Origin: Streptococcus parauberis NCFD 2020
GTDB lineage: Bacteria; Bacillota; Bacilli; Lactobacillales; Streptococcaceae
NCBI RefSeq assembly: GCF_000187935.1
Contig: NZ_AEUT02000001.1
Span: 1,798,001-1,862,000, forward strand
Direction of reading: 5' to 3'
DNA length: 64,000 nucleotides
Numbering within the stretch: position 1 is the first letter of the stretch; every line of letters begins with the position of its first letter. The notes under the pieces were generated by a model, which saw nothing but the letters and a program-made list of their open reading frames with translations, was not told where the DNA came from and searched no databases. Positions 36,806 through 46,592 of this stretch are shown here, piece after piece. A program made the position numbers and the translations under genes.

Positions 36806-38516
36806 CAAAACCTCCCATCGCATGTTGCAGATTATAAAGATGTTCTTTTTTAGCCAACAACTCTTGATAAGAACCCATTTCCACAACCTTTCCTTGATCC
36901 ATAACCAAAATCTGATCCATCTCTTTTAACCAGTGAAGACGATGAGTGGCAAAAAAGACAAGACGATTAGCCATAAGTGGAACCATTTTCTCTTTTAATT
37001 CCAGCTCTGTTTCAATATCTAGGTGAGCACTGGGTTCGTCCAAAAGCATAATACGGCGTTCCTTATCCAGAAAAGCACGAGCTAAAGCTATCCGTTGTGC
37101 CTGACCTCCACTCAAAGGTCTCGCCCCATTACCAATTTTTGTATCTAACCCTTGCGGTAATTCCGCAACTAATTCTTGGAGACCAACGACCGCAATTGCT
37201 TGATCAATCTCCTCTTGGTTTGCATTTGGTGTATAGAAGGTCAAATTGTCTCTTAATGTCATTTCAAAAACATAAGGATTTTGTGGAATATAAAGCATCT
37301 GCTTCTTCCAATCATCTTGATCCATATTTTCTAGTTTCTGACCATCAAGTACAAATTGTCCTTTGCTTGGCGCTAAAAATCCACTAAGGAGATTTATCAG
37401 ACTTGATTTCCCAGAACCACTCATGCCGATGATACCAATCTTTTGAAAACCAGAAATACTAATGCCTGGAATTGACATAAAATGATTACCATCATATGCT
37501 AGTTCAATGTTTTCTAAATCTAACCGACTATTTTGAGACCAACTTTTTAGAGTAACTTGGTCTTTTTTAAAACTATTTTTACTTAAAATGGACTGAATAG
37601 CTTGGAATGCATTTTTTCCGTCAAGAGTTGCATGATAATCACTTGAAAAATCACGAACTGGTGTGAAATAGTCTGGAGAAAGAATCAAGACTGTTAAGGC
37701 AGGGAAAAGTAAGATTTCTTCATTAATTAATCTTAACCCAAGAAAGACAGCTACAATAGCTATTGATAAGGTAGTAAAAAAATCTAAGGCAAAGGTCGAC
37801 AAAATTCCAATTCGTAATGCCGACATGGTCGACTTGCGAAAGTTTTCACTGGTACTATAAATACTTTTAGCATAACGTTTACTTAAACCAAAAAATTTTA
37901 AAGTGTCAATACCTCTTAGTGAATCTAAGAAATGGTTCGATAAGACTTGATAAGAAGCATATTGTCGGTCAGCCTTTGCTTTAGCAGCCAAACCTAGTAT
38001 TATCATAAATAGAATAATTAAAGGAAAAACCAAAGTTAAAATGATCCCTGAATCAATATCCAAATAGTAAATGAAAGCAAGTATGATTACTGGTATTACT
38101 GTCATATTCATCATCTTATTGAGAACAAGATGTAAGTAATTTTCTACGAGTGAGACACCATCTAAAGCCATAGTAATCATATTCCCTGAGCCTTGTTCCT
38201 GCACTACACTTGGTCCTAATTCAAAAACTTTTTTCAAAAGTTGCGTTCGAATTTCTTTTGCGTGCCTAGCAGAGAATTTATCTAAACTTTCATCCTTAAT
38301 ATAGTTAATCAGATGTCGGCAAAAATAAGCTCCAACAAAAAACATTATAGATAGCAACTGAGCATTTAGGCTCTGGCCTTGCCAAAGTCCTGTAATGGCA
38401 CTACTTAAGAAATAAGCTTGTCCTATAATAAAGATTGCTTGAAGGAAATCTAATCCTGCAAGCAATCCTAATATTTTATGAATACCGAACAAGCGCATAA
38501 CTGCTTTATCTAGCAT
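36798..38516 (-). CDS. cydD: CydD subunit of thiol/cytochrome bd assembly ABC exporter
   Basis: 572 residues with an N-terminal membrane domain (LDFLQAIFIIGQAYFLS is typical of CydD) and ATPase motifs Walker A GMSGSGKSS, signature LSGGQAQRIAL, Walker B IMLLDEPSAHLD. Needed with CydC for assembly of cytochrome bd. It starts at the cydB stop (one-base overlap) and is translationally coupled to its partner. Called cydC in Firmicutes cydABCD nomenclature. Confidence 0.92.
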   Translation of the reverse strand: MLDKAVMRLFGIHKILGLLAGLDFLQAIFIIGQAYFLSSAITGLWQGQSLNAQLLSIMFFVGAYFCRHLINYIKDESLDKFSARHAKEIRTQLLKKVFELGPSVVQEQGSGNMITMALDGVSLVENYLHLVLNKMMNMTVIPVIILAFIYYLDIDSGIILTLVFPLIILFMIILGLAAKAKADRQYASYQVLSNHFLDSLRGIDTLKFFGLSKRYAKSIYSTSENFRKSTMSALRIGILSTFALDFFTTLSIAIVAVFLGLRLINEEILLFPALTVLILSPDYFTPVRDFSSDYHATLDGKNAFQAIQSILSKNSFKKDQVTLKSWSQNSRLDLENIELAYDGNHFMSIPGISISGFQKIGIIGMSGSGKSSLINLLSGFLAPSKGQFVLDGQKLENMDQDDWKKQMLYIPQNPYVFEMTLRDNLTFYTPNANQEEIDQAIAVVGLQELVAELPQGLDTKIGNGARPLSGGQAQRIALARAFLDKERRIMLLDEPSAHLDIETELELKEKMVPLMANRLVFFATHRLHWLKEMDQILVMDQGKVVEMGSYQELLAKKEHLYNLQHAMGGFDD

Positions 38517-39535
38517 TATTTTTCCCCCGTTACAATAACTGGTAGAGTAATCCGTTTTCTAAAGATATAATATGCCCAAGCTGTGTAAGCAAGTACAAAA
38601 GGTATTAAACCGATAGCTACAAAGGACATCACTTTTAAAGTATATGGTGATGACGATGCATGTTGAATTAGCAAATCATATTTTGAGCCGATAGAGCTAA
38701 TCATTACACGTGGGAATAATCCTTGGAAAATCAAGACAACAACTGCCACTAATGTCAATCCACTAGCAATAAAAGCTTGCATCTCAGCTTTTTTAAAGCT
38801 TGAGATATGAGCAAAAACTGTTAGCCCAACAATTAATAAAACTAAGAGAGTTGTTACTATTGGATGATTACTGAAGAAGTCTGTTTGGAAGAATAAAAGA
38901 ATAGCAAATGCTACTAATCCAAGATAGAGAACAAAGTAAAGAAATTGTGCGAAGTTGTTTGCACGTTCTCTAACAGGTCCTTCTGTTTTTAAAGCAATAT
39001 AATTTAGACCGTGAAGATAAGATAACAAGACCATGGCAACACCACCAACGATAGAGAAGATATTGAAATAATCTCCAAAATGAGCAGTCATATTTGCTTT
39101 AGCATCTAAAGGCATCCCTTGAATTAAACTAATGAACATAACCCCAAAGAAAAAGGGAACAATGGCAGAGCCAATTGATAAAGTCCAATTCCAAATTTGT
39201 TTTTGAGATTTAGGAACATTATGTCTAAATTCAAAGGAGACACCACGAATAATTAATCCAAATAAGATTGTTAATAAAATTAAGTAATAACCACTAAATA
39301 GAGATGCATACCAGTATGGGAATGATGCAAACATTGCACCGCCACCAGTAAGCAACCAAACTTCATTACCATCCCAAACTGGACCAATGGTAGAAACAAT
39401 TTGATCTTTCTCTTCTTCATTATGGGCGAGTGTTTGAACCGCCATACCAACACCAAAGTCAAAACCTTCCAAGAAGAAGAAACCTGAGAAAAGCACTCCG
39501 ATAAGGATGAACCAAAAAATTTGTAAACCGCTCAT
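38516..39535 (-). CDS. cydB: cytochrome bd ubiquinol/menaquinol oxidase subunit II
   Basis: 339 residues, eight or nine membrane spans, with the CydB N-terminal signature FFLEGFDFGVGM and WDGNEVWLLTGGGAMFASFP. It forms the terminal oxidase with CydA. Overlaps cydA and cydD by one base each, so the four cyd genes are one coupled operon. Confidence 0.96.
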   Translation of the reverse strand: MSGLQIFWFILIGVLFSGFFFLEGFDFGVGMAVQTLAHNEEEKDQIVSTIGPVWDGNEVWLLTGGGAMFASFPYWYASLFSGYYLILLTILFGLIIRGVSFEFRHNVPKSQKQIWNWTLSIGSAIVPFFFGVMFISLIQGMPLDAKANMTAHFGDYFNIFSIVGGVAMVLLSYLHGLNYIALKTEGPVRERANNFAQFLYFVLYLGLVAFAILLFFQTDFFSNHPIVTTLLVLLIVGLTVFAHISSFKKAEMQAFIASGLTLVAVVVLIFQGLFPRVMISSIGSKYDLLIQHASSSPYTLKVMSFVAIGLIPFVLAYTAWAYYIFRKRITLPVIVTGEK

Positions 39536-40962
39536 TAGTAGGCTCCTTTCTCAAATGGATCAACAACTGCATTTTTCATAAGTAACAATTGTTCTTCTTC
39601 AAATTCCGGACCTTTTTTCAACTCACGAATAGTCAGATAGACCATCATAGCACCCAGTCCACTAAATAGTAAAAAGTAAACAGTATTAGAAACAAAAAGC
39701 GAGGTTACTGAAACGTTTGGTGAGACACTATCTTTGATTTTGAACAATCCATAGACTGTCCATGGGTAACGTCCTTGTTCTGTAATAATCCACCCAAATG
39801 TATTTGATAGGAAAGGTGCAACTGTTGTTAGGGCAACAATCCAAAGCATCCATTTTTGTCTAAATAGAATTGGATTTTTCTTACGTGTTAAGAATAGTCC
39901 AATTGTTGATACACCAAGCATCAATGTCCCAAATGCAGCCATCGTACGGAAGCCGTAGAATAATAGATTGACCATTGGGTAATAATTGTCTTCGCCATAT
40001 TTAGCAACTAATTCTTTGTTTGCCGTTTCCATCCCCTTAACAGCTCCAGAAGGTTTACCATAGGATAGGATACTCAACATGTAAGGAACTTTAATACCAA
40101 AGACTTGTTCTTTTTTTGCTTCATTTGCCCAAGCAACCACTGTCCATGCTGCAGGGTCACCAGAATCTTCATAGTCACCTTCCATAGCAGCAAATTTCAT
40201 TGGTTGGTCATTAAGCAAAGCTTTCATTTGCAAGTCTCCTGCACCCATAACTGAAATAGATCCAATTAAGGTAACAAGTAGCCCCAATCGTAATGACTTT
40301 TGATAAATTTTTTGAGTAGATTCAGATAAACTATCTTTTTTCAATAATCTAAAGGCAGCCATACCTGCAATAACTGTTCCACCCATTGTAATGGCACCAG
40401 TAATAACATGAGAAAATTCATAGAGAAATTGGTGGTTTTTAATAAGCGCGAAGAAATCCGTCATCTGAGCACGTCCATTGATTACTTCATAGCCCACTGG
40501 ATGTTGCATAAAGGCATTGGCAATAAGAATCCACATTGCTGACATCAATGAACCGAAAACAACTAACCAGATAAAGCTAGCATGCATCTTTTTACTAATT
40601 TTTTTATTGTCCCAAGTAAATATCCATAAACCTAAGAAAGTTGATTCCATAAAGAATGCAAGTAAGGCTTCAATAGCTAAAGGCGCCCCAAAGATGTCCC
40701 CTACGAAACGAGAATAGTCAGACCAGTTCATTCCAAATTGAAATTCCTGGATTATACCTGTAACAACACCAACAGCAAAACTGAGGAGCATGATATTGCC
40801 CCAGAATTTTGTCATCTTTTTATATTCTTCATTTTTAGTGACAACATAACAGGTTTCCATGATTGCAACAACAAAACATGTCCCGATTGTAAAAGGCACA
40901 AAAAAGAAGTGAAAAATCGTTGTCATGGCAAATTGAAAACGTGCAAGTGTTTCAATAGTCAT
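39535..40962 (-). CDS. cydA: cytochrome bd oxidase subunit I
   Basis: 475 residues with nine membrane spans. It has the expected heme environment: RFQFAMTTIFHFFFVPFTIG at the N-terminus (His ligand), the WILIANAFMQHPVGYE motif, and the quinol-loop region following. It reduces oxygen to water using quinol. Streptococci make no heme, so activity needs heme from the host or medium. First gene of cydABDC; AGGA precedes the ATG. Confidence 0.97.
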   Translation of the reverse strand: MTIETLARFQFAMTTIFHFFFVPFTIGTCFVVAIMETCYVVTKNEEYKKMTKFWGNIMLLSFAVGVVTGIIQEFQFGMNWSDYSRFVGDIFGAPLAIEALLAFFMESTFLGLWIFTWDNKKISKKMHASFIWLVVFGSLMSAMWILIANAFMQHPVGYEVINGRAQMTDFFALIKNHQFLYEFSHVITGAITMGGTVIAGMAAFRLLKKDSLSESTQKIYQKSLRLGLLVTLIGSISVMGAGDLQMKALLNDQPMKFAAMEGDYEDSGDPAAWTVVAWANEAKKEQVFGIKVPYMLSILSYGKPSGAVKGMETANKELVAKYGEDNYYPMVNLLFYGFRTMAAFGTLMLGVSTIGLFLTRKKNPILFRQKWMLWIVALTTVAPFLSNTFGWIITEQGRYPWTVYGLFKIKDSVSPNVSVTSLFVSNTVYFLLFSGLGAMMVYLTIRELKKGPEFEEEQLLLMKNAVVDPFEKGAY

Positions 40963-41043
40963 TAATAAATCCTCCGATTTGTATAGTGTCTTCCTAACCC
41001 ATCACAGCTAAGAAAAACCGATAATTAAATAGTAGCCTTTATC

Positions 41044-42258
41044 TTAATGATATAAATCGAAACGACCTTTGGCTAAGAGTTCTTTCAACCCCCCCATATC
41101 AACTAATGATTTATTCATAATTGCTTTTTTAATGAACGATGCTGGATAACCTTTAACTTTAGTTGATTTACCAACAATACCTAAGCCATGAGTATTACCA
41201 ACAGAGGCAACTGTTCCTTTCGATTCATAAGTAAAGTTCTCAGTAGCTTCATTGTTCAATTGATGCGAAATATTTTTTGCAGCATGCGCACCCATTTGTG
41301 TTGCAATTTGAGCAGTTGTTGGGTAAGGACGATCATTTGAAGGATCGATTAGCGCTGATACATCACCGATGATATAGACATTGTCATATTTAGGGTCACG
41401 TAAATCAGCGTTGATTATAACACGACCACGGCGTTCTGCAAATCCAGACTCTCCCATAACCTTACTTCCACTTACACCTGTTGTCCAGATGATTGTTTCT
41501 GCAGCGATTGATTGACGTTCAGCATTTTCATCAGGACTAGTTGCATATACGACTTCACCTGGTTTGATTTCTTTAATCATAGAACCAAGCATTAAATTAA
41601 TACCAAGTTTTTTAATCAATTCAAGTCCATGATTAGCTAACTCATCATCAAACATTGGAAGGATACGTGTTGCAGCTTCGATACATATGATTTCAATTTG
41701 ATCTGCAGTAACACCAGCAATTTCAGCATAACGTTTCTTTTCGTCAGTAAGAGCACCAGCTAACTCAATTCCAGTAAAACCTGCACCACATACTAAGATA
41801 CGTAAATAATTTTTATCCTTAGTTTCACGGTATTTTTCCATCATTTTAATGATATGACGGTGGATATTTTCTGCAGTGTTGATATCAACCATTTGCAAGG
41901 CATTTTCTTCCGCACCTACAATACCAAAGGTTTCAGAGCAGAAACCTAAAGCAACTACAACGTAGTCAAAATGGAGTGTCCCAGATTTTGCTAATTCAGC
42001 AGTTTTTTCTTCAGGATTAACTTTAACAACACTGTCTTGAATGAAAGTTACTTTTTTTTCATCAATTACTTCTTTGATTGAGAAAGTAATTTTTTCTTTT
42101 GGCTGTGAACCAGATGCTACTTCATGTAATTCAGTTGCTTCATAATGATAATCGTTCCGATCAACAAGCGTAATATGGAAATCACCAGCTTGTTTTTGTA
42201 AACTACGAACCGTTTTCAAGCCAGCGTAACCAGCTCCTAATACTAAAATTTCTTGCAT
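41044..42258 (-). CDS. ndh: type II NADH dehydrogenase
   Basis: 404 residues. FAD-binding GAGYAGLKTVRSL at the N-terminus, NADH-binding VCGAGFTGIELAG near residue 160, and IIGDVSALID near the C-terminal FAD site. It is a non-pumping, membrane-attached NADH:quinone oxidoreductase that feeds electrons to cytochrome bd through menaquinone. It lies between menA and the cyd operon on the same strand. RBS AAGGAG. Confidence 0.93.
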   Translation of the reverse strand: MQEILVLGAGYAGLKTVRSLQKQAGDFHITLVDRNDYHYEATELHEVASGSQPKEKITFSIKEVIDEKKVTFIQDSVVKVNPEEKTAELAKSGTLHFDYVVVALGFCSETFGIVGAEENALQMVDINTAENIHRHIIKMMEKYRETKDKNYLRILVCGAGFTGIELAGALTDEKKRYAEIAGVTADQIEIICIEAATRILPMFDDELANHGLELIKKLGINLMLGSMIKEIKPGEVVYATSPDENAERQSIAAETIIWTTGVSGSKVMGESGFAERRGRVIINADLRDPKYDNVYIIGDVSALIDPSNDRPYPTTAQIATQMGAHAAKNISHQLNNEATENFTYESKGTVASVGNTHGLGIVGKSTKVKGYPASFIKKAIMNKSLVDMGGLKELLAKGRFDLYH

Positions 42259-42290
42259 AATATTCTCCTTGTAATATTAACGTCAATTTA

Positions 42291-43193
42291 TTATTTTAAA
42301 AATATACCAATAAAATAGGTTACAACCTGTGTAAATGATCCTAAAGCTAAAATGCGGACAGCGCAGATAAAGGTTTCTCTTTTGACTTGCTTTTGCCATA
42401 GTAAGCGACTTTGCTTATATATAAATGGTACCAAAAATAAGCACAATAATACAGTCACTGGAGCTAAACCAAGTAAGTATTGTCCTACAATTGCTAAAAT
42501 TGCTATGATATTTCCTAATGCAAATAGCATAAGTCCACCTTTTAGGCCCGTGTAATGGACCAAAGTATAACGGTGATTACTTTCATCTTCTTCTTTATCA
42601 CATAAATTATTTGCTAACATGAGATTTGCTATCCAAAGGGTGTTGGGTAGAGAAATCAAGAAAACAGCTGCTAAGTTAGGTAAATCCCACTTGAAATCTT
42701 GATAAGTATTGAGATAAACACAAATCAGTGAGATGACAAAGCCCATCGTAAAGCCAGAGAAAAACTCACCCAAAGGTAAACTAGACAAGGGTCTCGGACC
42801 ATAGGAATAAAGGATGCCGACACCAAAGCAAAAGAGTCCCATCACAAATAAGGGCCAACCCACTATTGCGGTTAACAGGATACCAATACTAGCTGAAATG
42901 AAGAGAAAGCCAGCCATCAGTTTTTCAATCAAACTGACCGATAAGCTTTCGCGGCCAATAATATTGGTCTTTGCTTGGTAATCCAAGTTAATAGCATTTT
43001 TATAATCGTTATAATTATCCCACATATCGACAAACATGTTGAAAAAGAACATGGCGATAAAGAACAAAAGAACTAAGAAGGGATGAAGACTATCATAGTA
43101 ATAATAGCTAAGGCATAAACCAATCAGAAAAGGTAAAACACTCGCTGTTTTAGCTTTCATTTCCACAAGCTCCAAAAATACAGGAATTGTCAT
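42291..43193 (-). CDS. menA: 1,4-dihydroxy-2-naphthoate polyprenyltransferase
   Basis: 300 residues from the ATG at 43193 (GAAAGG upstream, start MTIPVFLELVEMKAKTASV matches the family); an earlier ATG is less likely. UbiA fold with about eight spans and the Asp-rich motif NMFVDMWDNYNDYKNA, plus a second near LCDKEEDESNHRYT. It joins a polyprenyl chain to dihydroxynaphthoate. No other men genes are visible, so the naphthoate ring may be taken up, as shown for S. agalactiae. Confidence 0.92.
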   Translation of the reverse strand: MTIPVFLELVEMKAKTASVLPFLIGLCLSYYYYDSLHPFLVLLFFIAMFFFNMFVDMWDNYNDYKNAINLDYQAKTNIIGRESLSVSLIEKLMAGFLFISASIGILLTAIVGWPLFVMGLFCFGVGILYSYGPRPLSSLPLGEFFSGFTMGFVISLICVYLNTYQDFKWDLPNLAAVFLISLPNTLWIANLMLANNLCDKEEDESNHRYTLVHYTGLKGGLMLFALGNIIAILAIVGQYLLGLAPVTVLLCLFLVPFIYKQSRLLWQKQVKRETFICAVRILALGSFTQVVTYFIGIFLK

Positions 43194-43319
43194 AAAAAGC
43201 CTTTCTTTTAGATATCCTTTAACCCTTATATTATACTCCAATTTGTTTCAAGAATAAAACAAATGATTTTGAAATTTTTCATTTTGAAGTCATTTTTGTC
43301 ATTTTTTTACAGAAAGACA

Positions 43320-43360
43320 TGAGAAAAGACATCTCCTTGAAAAAGAAATGTCTTTTCTCA
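43320..43360 (-). terminator. probable terminator after alcohol dehydrogenase gene
   Basis: TGAGAAAAGACAT and ATGTCTTTTCTCA form a perfect 13-bp stem; the T tract after it is interrupted. Confidence 0.6.
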
Positions 43361-43404
43361 GAATTTTAAAGAATTATGCCCATTTAGCCTAGGTCAATTT
43401 AGCC

Positions 43405-44451
43405 TTATTCAGCAATGACTAACATAGATTTTATGGTCTTACGATCCTGCATATCTTGATAAGCTTGGTTGACATCTTCAAGCGCATAGGTCTGTGTGAA
43501 AACACGTCCTGGATTAATATCACCATCCAAGACCGCTTTTAAAAGAACTTTCTTATCATAAGTCGTCACTGAGGCAGAACCACCAGCCACTGAAATGTTT
43601 TGAGCAAAGGTTGACCCTAATGGACGGTTATTGTAGTGAGGAACACCAACAAAACCGACACGACCACCATTATGAAGAACACCTAAGGCTTGGTCCATCG
43701 CTGCTTCTGTCCCAACACATTCTAAAGCAGCATCCGCACCACCACCAAGGATTTCTCTAACTTTGGCAATACCTTCTTCGCCCCGTTCAGCAACAACCGC
43801 TGTGGCACCAGATGCTAAAGCCATTTCTTGACGATCCTGATGACGGCTCATTAAGACAATTTGAGATGCCCCCATCATTTTAGCAGCAATAACAGCACAT
43901 TGACCAACAGCACCATCACCTATGACAACTACCTTATCACCAGCCGAAACTTGTGCACAACGAGCAGCGTGATAGCCAGTTGGCATAACATCTGCAAGTG
44001 TCAATAATGATTTTATCATTCCTTCAGAGAAGTCTGAAGGTTGACCAGGAACTTTTACTAAGGCCCAATTGCCATAATGGAAACGAATGTATTCTGATTG
44101 GAAACCATTAGACCAATTACTGTAGCCAGGATGATTATCACATGTTCCATCAAAACCAGCTCGACAGGCATCGCAATGCCCACATCCGTGGGTGAAAGGA
44201 ACGATAACAAAATCTCCAGGTTGAACAGTCGTGATATCTGCTCCAACTTCCTCAACAATTCCTAGAGCCTCATGGCCGTCATTAATGGAATGAGCTGCTT
44301 TGTTGTCACCGTGAGCATATGCCCACAAGTCCGAGCCACAAACACATGCTCTGACAACTTTAATAATAACATCGTCAGCCTCTTGAATACTAGGCTTTGA
44401 GACTTCTTCAACTTCAACTAAGCCTGCTTTATGAAAAATAGTTGCTTTCAT
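43405..44451 (-). CDS. zinc-dependent alcohol dehydrogenase family protein
   Basis: 348 residues, medium-chain dehydrogenase. Catalytic zinc ligands CVCGSD and GHEALG, structural zinc cysteines GCGHCDACRAGFDGTC, and an NAD(P) Rossmann motif VVIGDGAVGQCAVIA. The substrate cannot be told; related streptococcal proteins are annotated as threonine-dehydrogenase-like or alcohol dehydrogenases. It is monocistronic. GGAGAAG precedes the ATG. Confidence 0.9.
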   Translation of the reverse strand: MKATIFHKAGLVEVEEVSKPSIQEADDVIIKVVRACVCGSDLWAYAHGDNKAAHSINDGHEALGIVEEVGADITTVQPGDFVIVPFTHGCGHCDACRAGFDGTCDNHPGYSNWSNGFQSEYIRFHYGNWALVKVPGQPSDFSEGMIKSLLTLADVMPTGYHAARCAQVSAGDKVVVIGDGAVGQCAVIAAKMMGASQIVLMSRHQDRQEMALASGATAVVAERGEEGIAKVREILGGGADAALECVGTEAAMDQALGVLHNGGRVGFVGVPHYNNRPLGSTFAQNISVAGGSASVTTYDKKVLLKAVLDGDINPGRVFTQTYALEDVNQAYQDMQDRKTIKSMLVIAE

Positions 44452-44557
44452 CTGACTTCTCCTTATTCTTTACCAGTTATGATTTTTAATAATTCTGATA
44501 ACTTATGTTAAGTATACACCTTGAAGTGGACTTTAAGTCAAGAAAAAATTTGTATAT

Positions 44558-44600
44558 AAAAAAAGACCCGGCTGATTCTTATCAACTGAGCCATTTATGA
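44558..44600 (-). terminator. possible terminator after small membrane protein gene
   Basis: Minus strand GGCTCAGTTGATAAGAATC then AGCCGGGTCTTTTTTT: an imperfect stem followed by seven T, just after the stop of the gene at 44618. Confidence 0.45.
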
Positions 44601-44617
44601 AATACACTTTTTACTTT

Positions 44618-44941
44618 TTATCCAATGGCAACTACAACTTGATGCTTGGTCAGGCCATATTCTTGCATCAAGAATTCTCTTAAGCTTTTGTCATTCATTT
44701 TAGACTGGACATTGTAAGAATTACCGTCACTGGTTTTAGAAACAATCCTGACTTTTCCCACCATCTTCTTGTTTTCTTTCAAGTCAATATGTCTATCAAC
44801 ATCATGAAAACTTACGACGTATAGAGCACCGACTGCCTTAGCAGCATCAATATTCCCCTTAAAAGGGAAGTAAACGAGAGCCACTAAAAATGCAAAGCCA
44901 ATAAGAGCAAAAAAGGGTTCCAATATAGTTTCCATTCTCAT
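44618..44941 (-). CDS. small bitopic membrane protein of unknown function
   Basis: About 107 residues from the Met at 44941 (MRMETILEPFF), or 111 from 44953. One hydrophobic segment (FFALIGFAFLVALVYFPF) followed by a soluble domain with a VVSFHDVDRHIDL strand and NDKSLREFLMQEYGLTKHQV. I do not recognise the family. The gene stands alone between an alcohol dehydrogenase and a methyltransferase, with a hairpin after it. Confidence 0.6.
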   Translation of the reverse strand: MRMETILEPFFALIGFAFLVALVYFPFKGNIDAAKAVGALYVVSFHDVDRHIDLKENKKMVGKVRIVSKTSDGNSYNVQSKMNDKSLREFLMQEYGLTKHQVVVAIG

Positions 44942-45080
44942 ATACCTTCTCATAAATTAATATGAGATGAAGTATACTCTTAAACATAAGGGAAAGCAAG
45001 TGGTTTAGATATCATATTTAACTATAATAAGAGGGTATTTCCACTTAGTTTTTAGCTAATATAGGCTTTCGAAAAAAGAA

Positions 45081-45791
45081 CTAATTTTTTAACCAAATAT
45101 GTTGTAAAAAGCTAATATCTTTATAGGGTTTCAAGTCACAGACAGCTAATTCTAGCTGGGTCATTTCTGCAAACCAATTATCGCCTGTTTTGAAGGCATT
45201 AGGTTGGAGGCTGTAGAAGCAGCGCAATCCCTGATATTTGACCAAGGTCATCTGCGAAGCGTCTAGCAATTCCTCCAAAGAATAAGTAGTGCCTTGCGTG
45301 AAAGACACAGACTCAAAGTCTTCACCGTTAAGTAGACCTAAAGCTTTATCGATTCGATTTTCAAAAACTGCTGCCTGCATGACCTTACCGGCCTGATTGT
45401 GCTTAATAATAGATAGTTGACCATCTGGCTTCAAGACACGCTTTAGTGCCTGCAAATAGGTCGTCCGTTCCTGCGGAGCTACATATTCCAAAACATTGTG
45501 GCAAATAATCAGATCGAAAGACTGAGCTTCTAACTCCTCTACTTTTTCGATGCTTCCTAAAATTTTCTGAAAAGCTTGCGGCGTCTGGGGATCAAGCACC
45601 GCCTCATTTGGCTCGATAGCGATGACCTCATTTTCTTTGGCTAAGAATTGACTGGTCAAGCCAAAGCCAGCCCCGAAATCTAGGACCCTCTGATTTTTGA
45701 TATGGGCAAGCTGGACAAAGGTTAATTCATATTGAATTTTACCCCAGGGTTGAGCAAGCATTTCTTTATATGATTCAAGATTAACTGACAT
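45081..45791 (-). CDS. class I SAM-dependent methyltransferase
   Basis: 236 residues from the ATG at 45791, chosen because AAAGG lies nine bases upstream; the frame is open further up but would overlap the previous gene. Motif I is VLDFGAGFGLTSQFL, motif II VIAIEPN, and the post-I region FDLIICHNVLEYV fits small-molecule methyltransferases of the Methyltransf_11 type. The substrate is unknown. It starts 22 bases after the nucleotidyltransferase gene, so they form an operon. Confidence 0.85.
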   Translation of the reverse strand: MSVNLESYKEMLAQPWGKIQYELTFVQLAHIKNQRVLDFGAGFGLTSQFLAKENEVIAIEPNEAVLDPQTPQAFQKILGSIEKVEELEAQSFDLIICHNVLEYVAPQERTTYLQALKRVLKPDGQLSIIKHNQAGKVMQAAVFENRIDKALGLLNGEDFESVSFTQGTTYSLEELLDASQMTLVKYQGLRCFYSLQPNAFKTGDNWFAEMTQLELAVCDLKPYKDISFLQHIWLKN

Positions 45792-45813
45792 AGAGTGCCT
45801 TTCTTTTGCGAGT

Positions 45814-46371
45814 TTATTCAGAGAAATAATAAATATCAAGTTGTGGCCAAGACTTTTGCCAATTCTTTTTGAGCATCCTCTGGTTATATACTTTATGACG
45901 TTGGGTATCTTCTTGGTAGAAAGGAGTTGGACTTACCTTAAATTCCAAAATATCACTTTCCCCATAAGGTAAAAAGACTTCTAAACAATTCTCTGGGTCG
46001 AGTCTTGCTGCAATGGCTGTGCATTTTTCCGGAAACTTAGCAATGGCATCACAGGCATTTAGATAGGGTTGCGCATTTGGAGTATGGACGTGCATATAGA
46101 CTTCATTTTTTATTTCCCAATCATACTGCGGGAACTTCTCTTTGATTTCTTGTTCTAAATTTAGAGTATCTTGATAGCTTATGTTTGGATCATAAAATAC
46201 TAAATCCACATCAGTTGTTTGCTCGTTTGCATTATTGGATAGTTGATTCCAAACAAAGTTTCGTAAGGTTCCTGCACAAAGCCATGAATCTTCTAACCCA
46301 ACACTTTTAATCATGGCTAATATATCCATAATTTCTGGACAAGAAGCAATCATATTTTTAATTTTATTCAC
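45814..46371 (-). CDS. nucleotidyltransferase family protein
   Basis: 185 residues, matching the NTP_transf_6 / COG3575 group. A divergent nucleotidyltransferase core is seen as LCAGTLRNFVWN followed by TDVDLVFYD, which carries the paired metal-binding Asp residues. The substrate is unknown. First gene of a two-gene unit with the downstream methyltransferase. Confidence 0.82.
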   Translation of the reverse strand: MNKIKNMIASCPEIMDILAMIKSVGLEDSWLCAGTLRNFVWNQLSNNANEQTTDVDLVFYDPNISYQDTLNLEQEIKEKFPQYDWEIKNEVYMHVHTPNAQPYLNACDAIAKFPEKCTAIAARLDPENCLEVFLPYGESDILEFKVSPTPFYQEDTQRHKVYNQRMLKKNWQKSWPQLDIYYFSE

Positions 46372-46544
46372 TTTTTGAACCTGCTTTCATTTCAAGAAAT
46401 CAAATGATTAAAAAATTTTTTCCTACTATTCTTATCATTATACTTCTTTTAACAGTGATCTTATCGATTTACTGAGTTTTTTGACAAAAACACTACTAAT
46501 ATCTCAGTTTCAGATGACAAGTTCTAGCACCAAAAATTAACTAG

Positions 46545-46581
46545 CTAAAAAACCTATGACCTTAATACAGCCATAGGTTTT
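46545..46581 (-). terminator. terminator of the subtilase gene
   Basis: AAAACCTATG (46549-46558) and CATAGGTTTT (46572-46581) pair perfectly; on the minus strand the stem is followed by six T. Confidence 0.86.
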
Positions 46582-46592
46582 GAGATGTTCCA

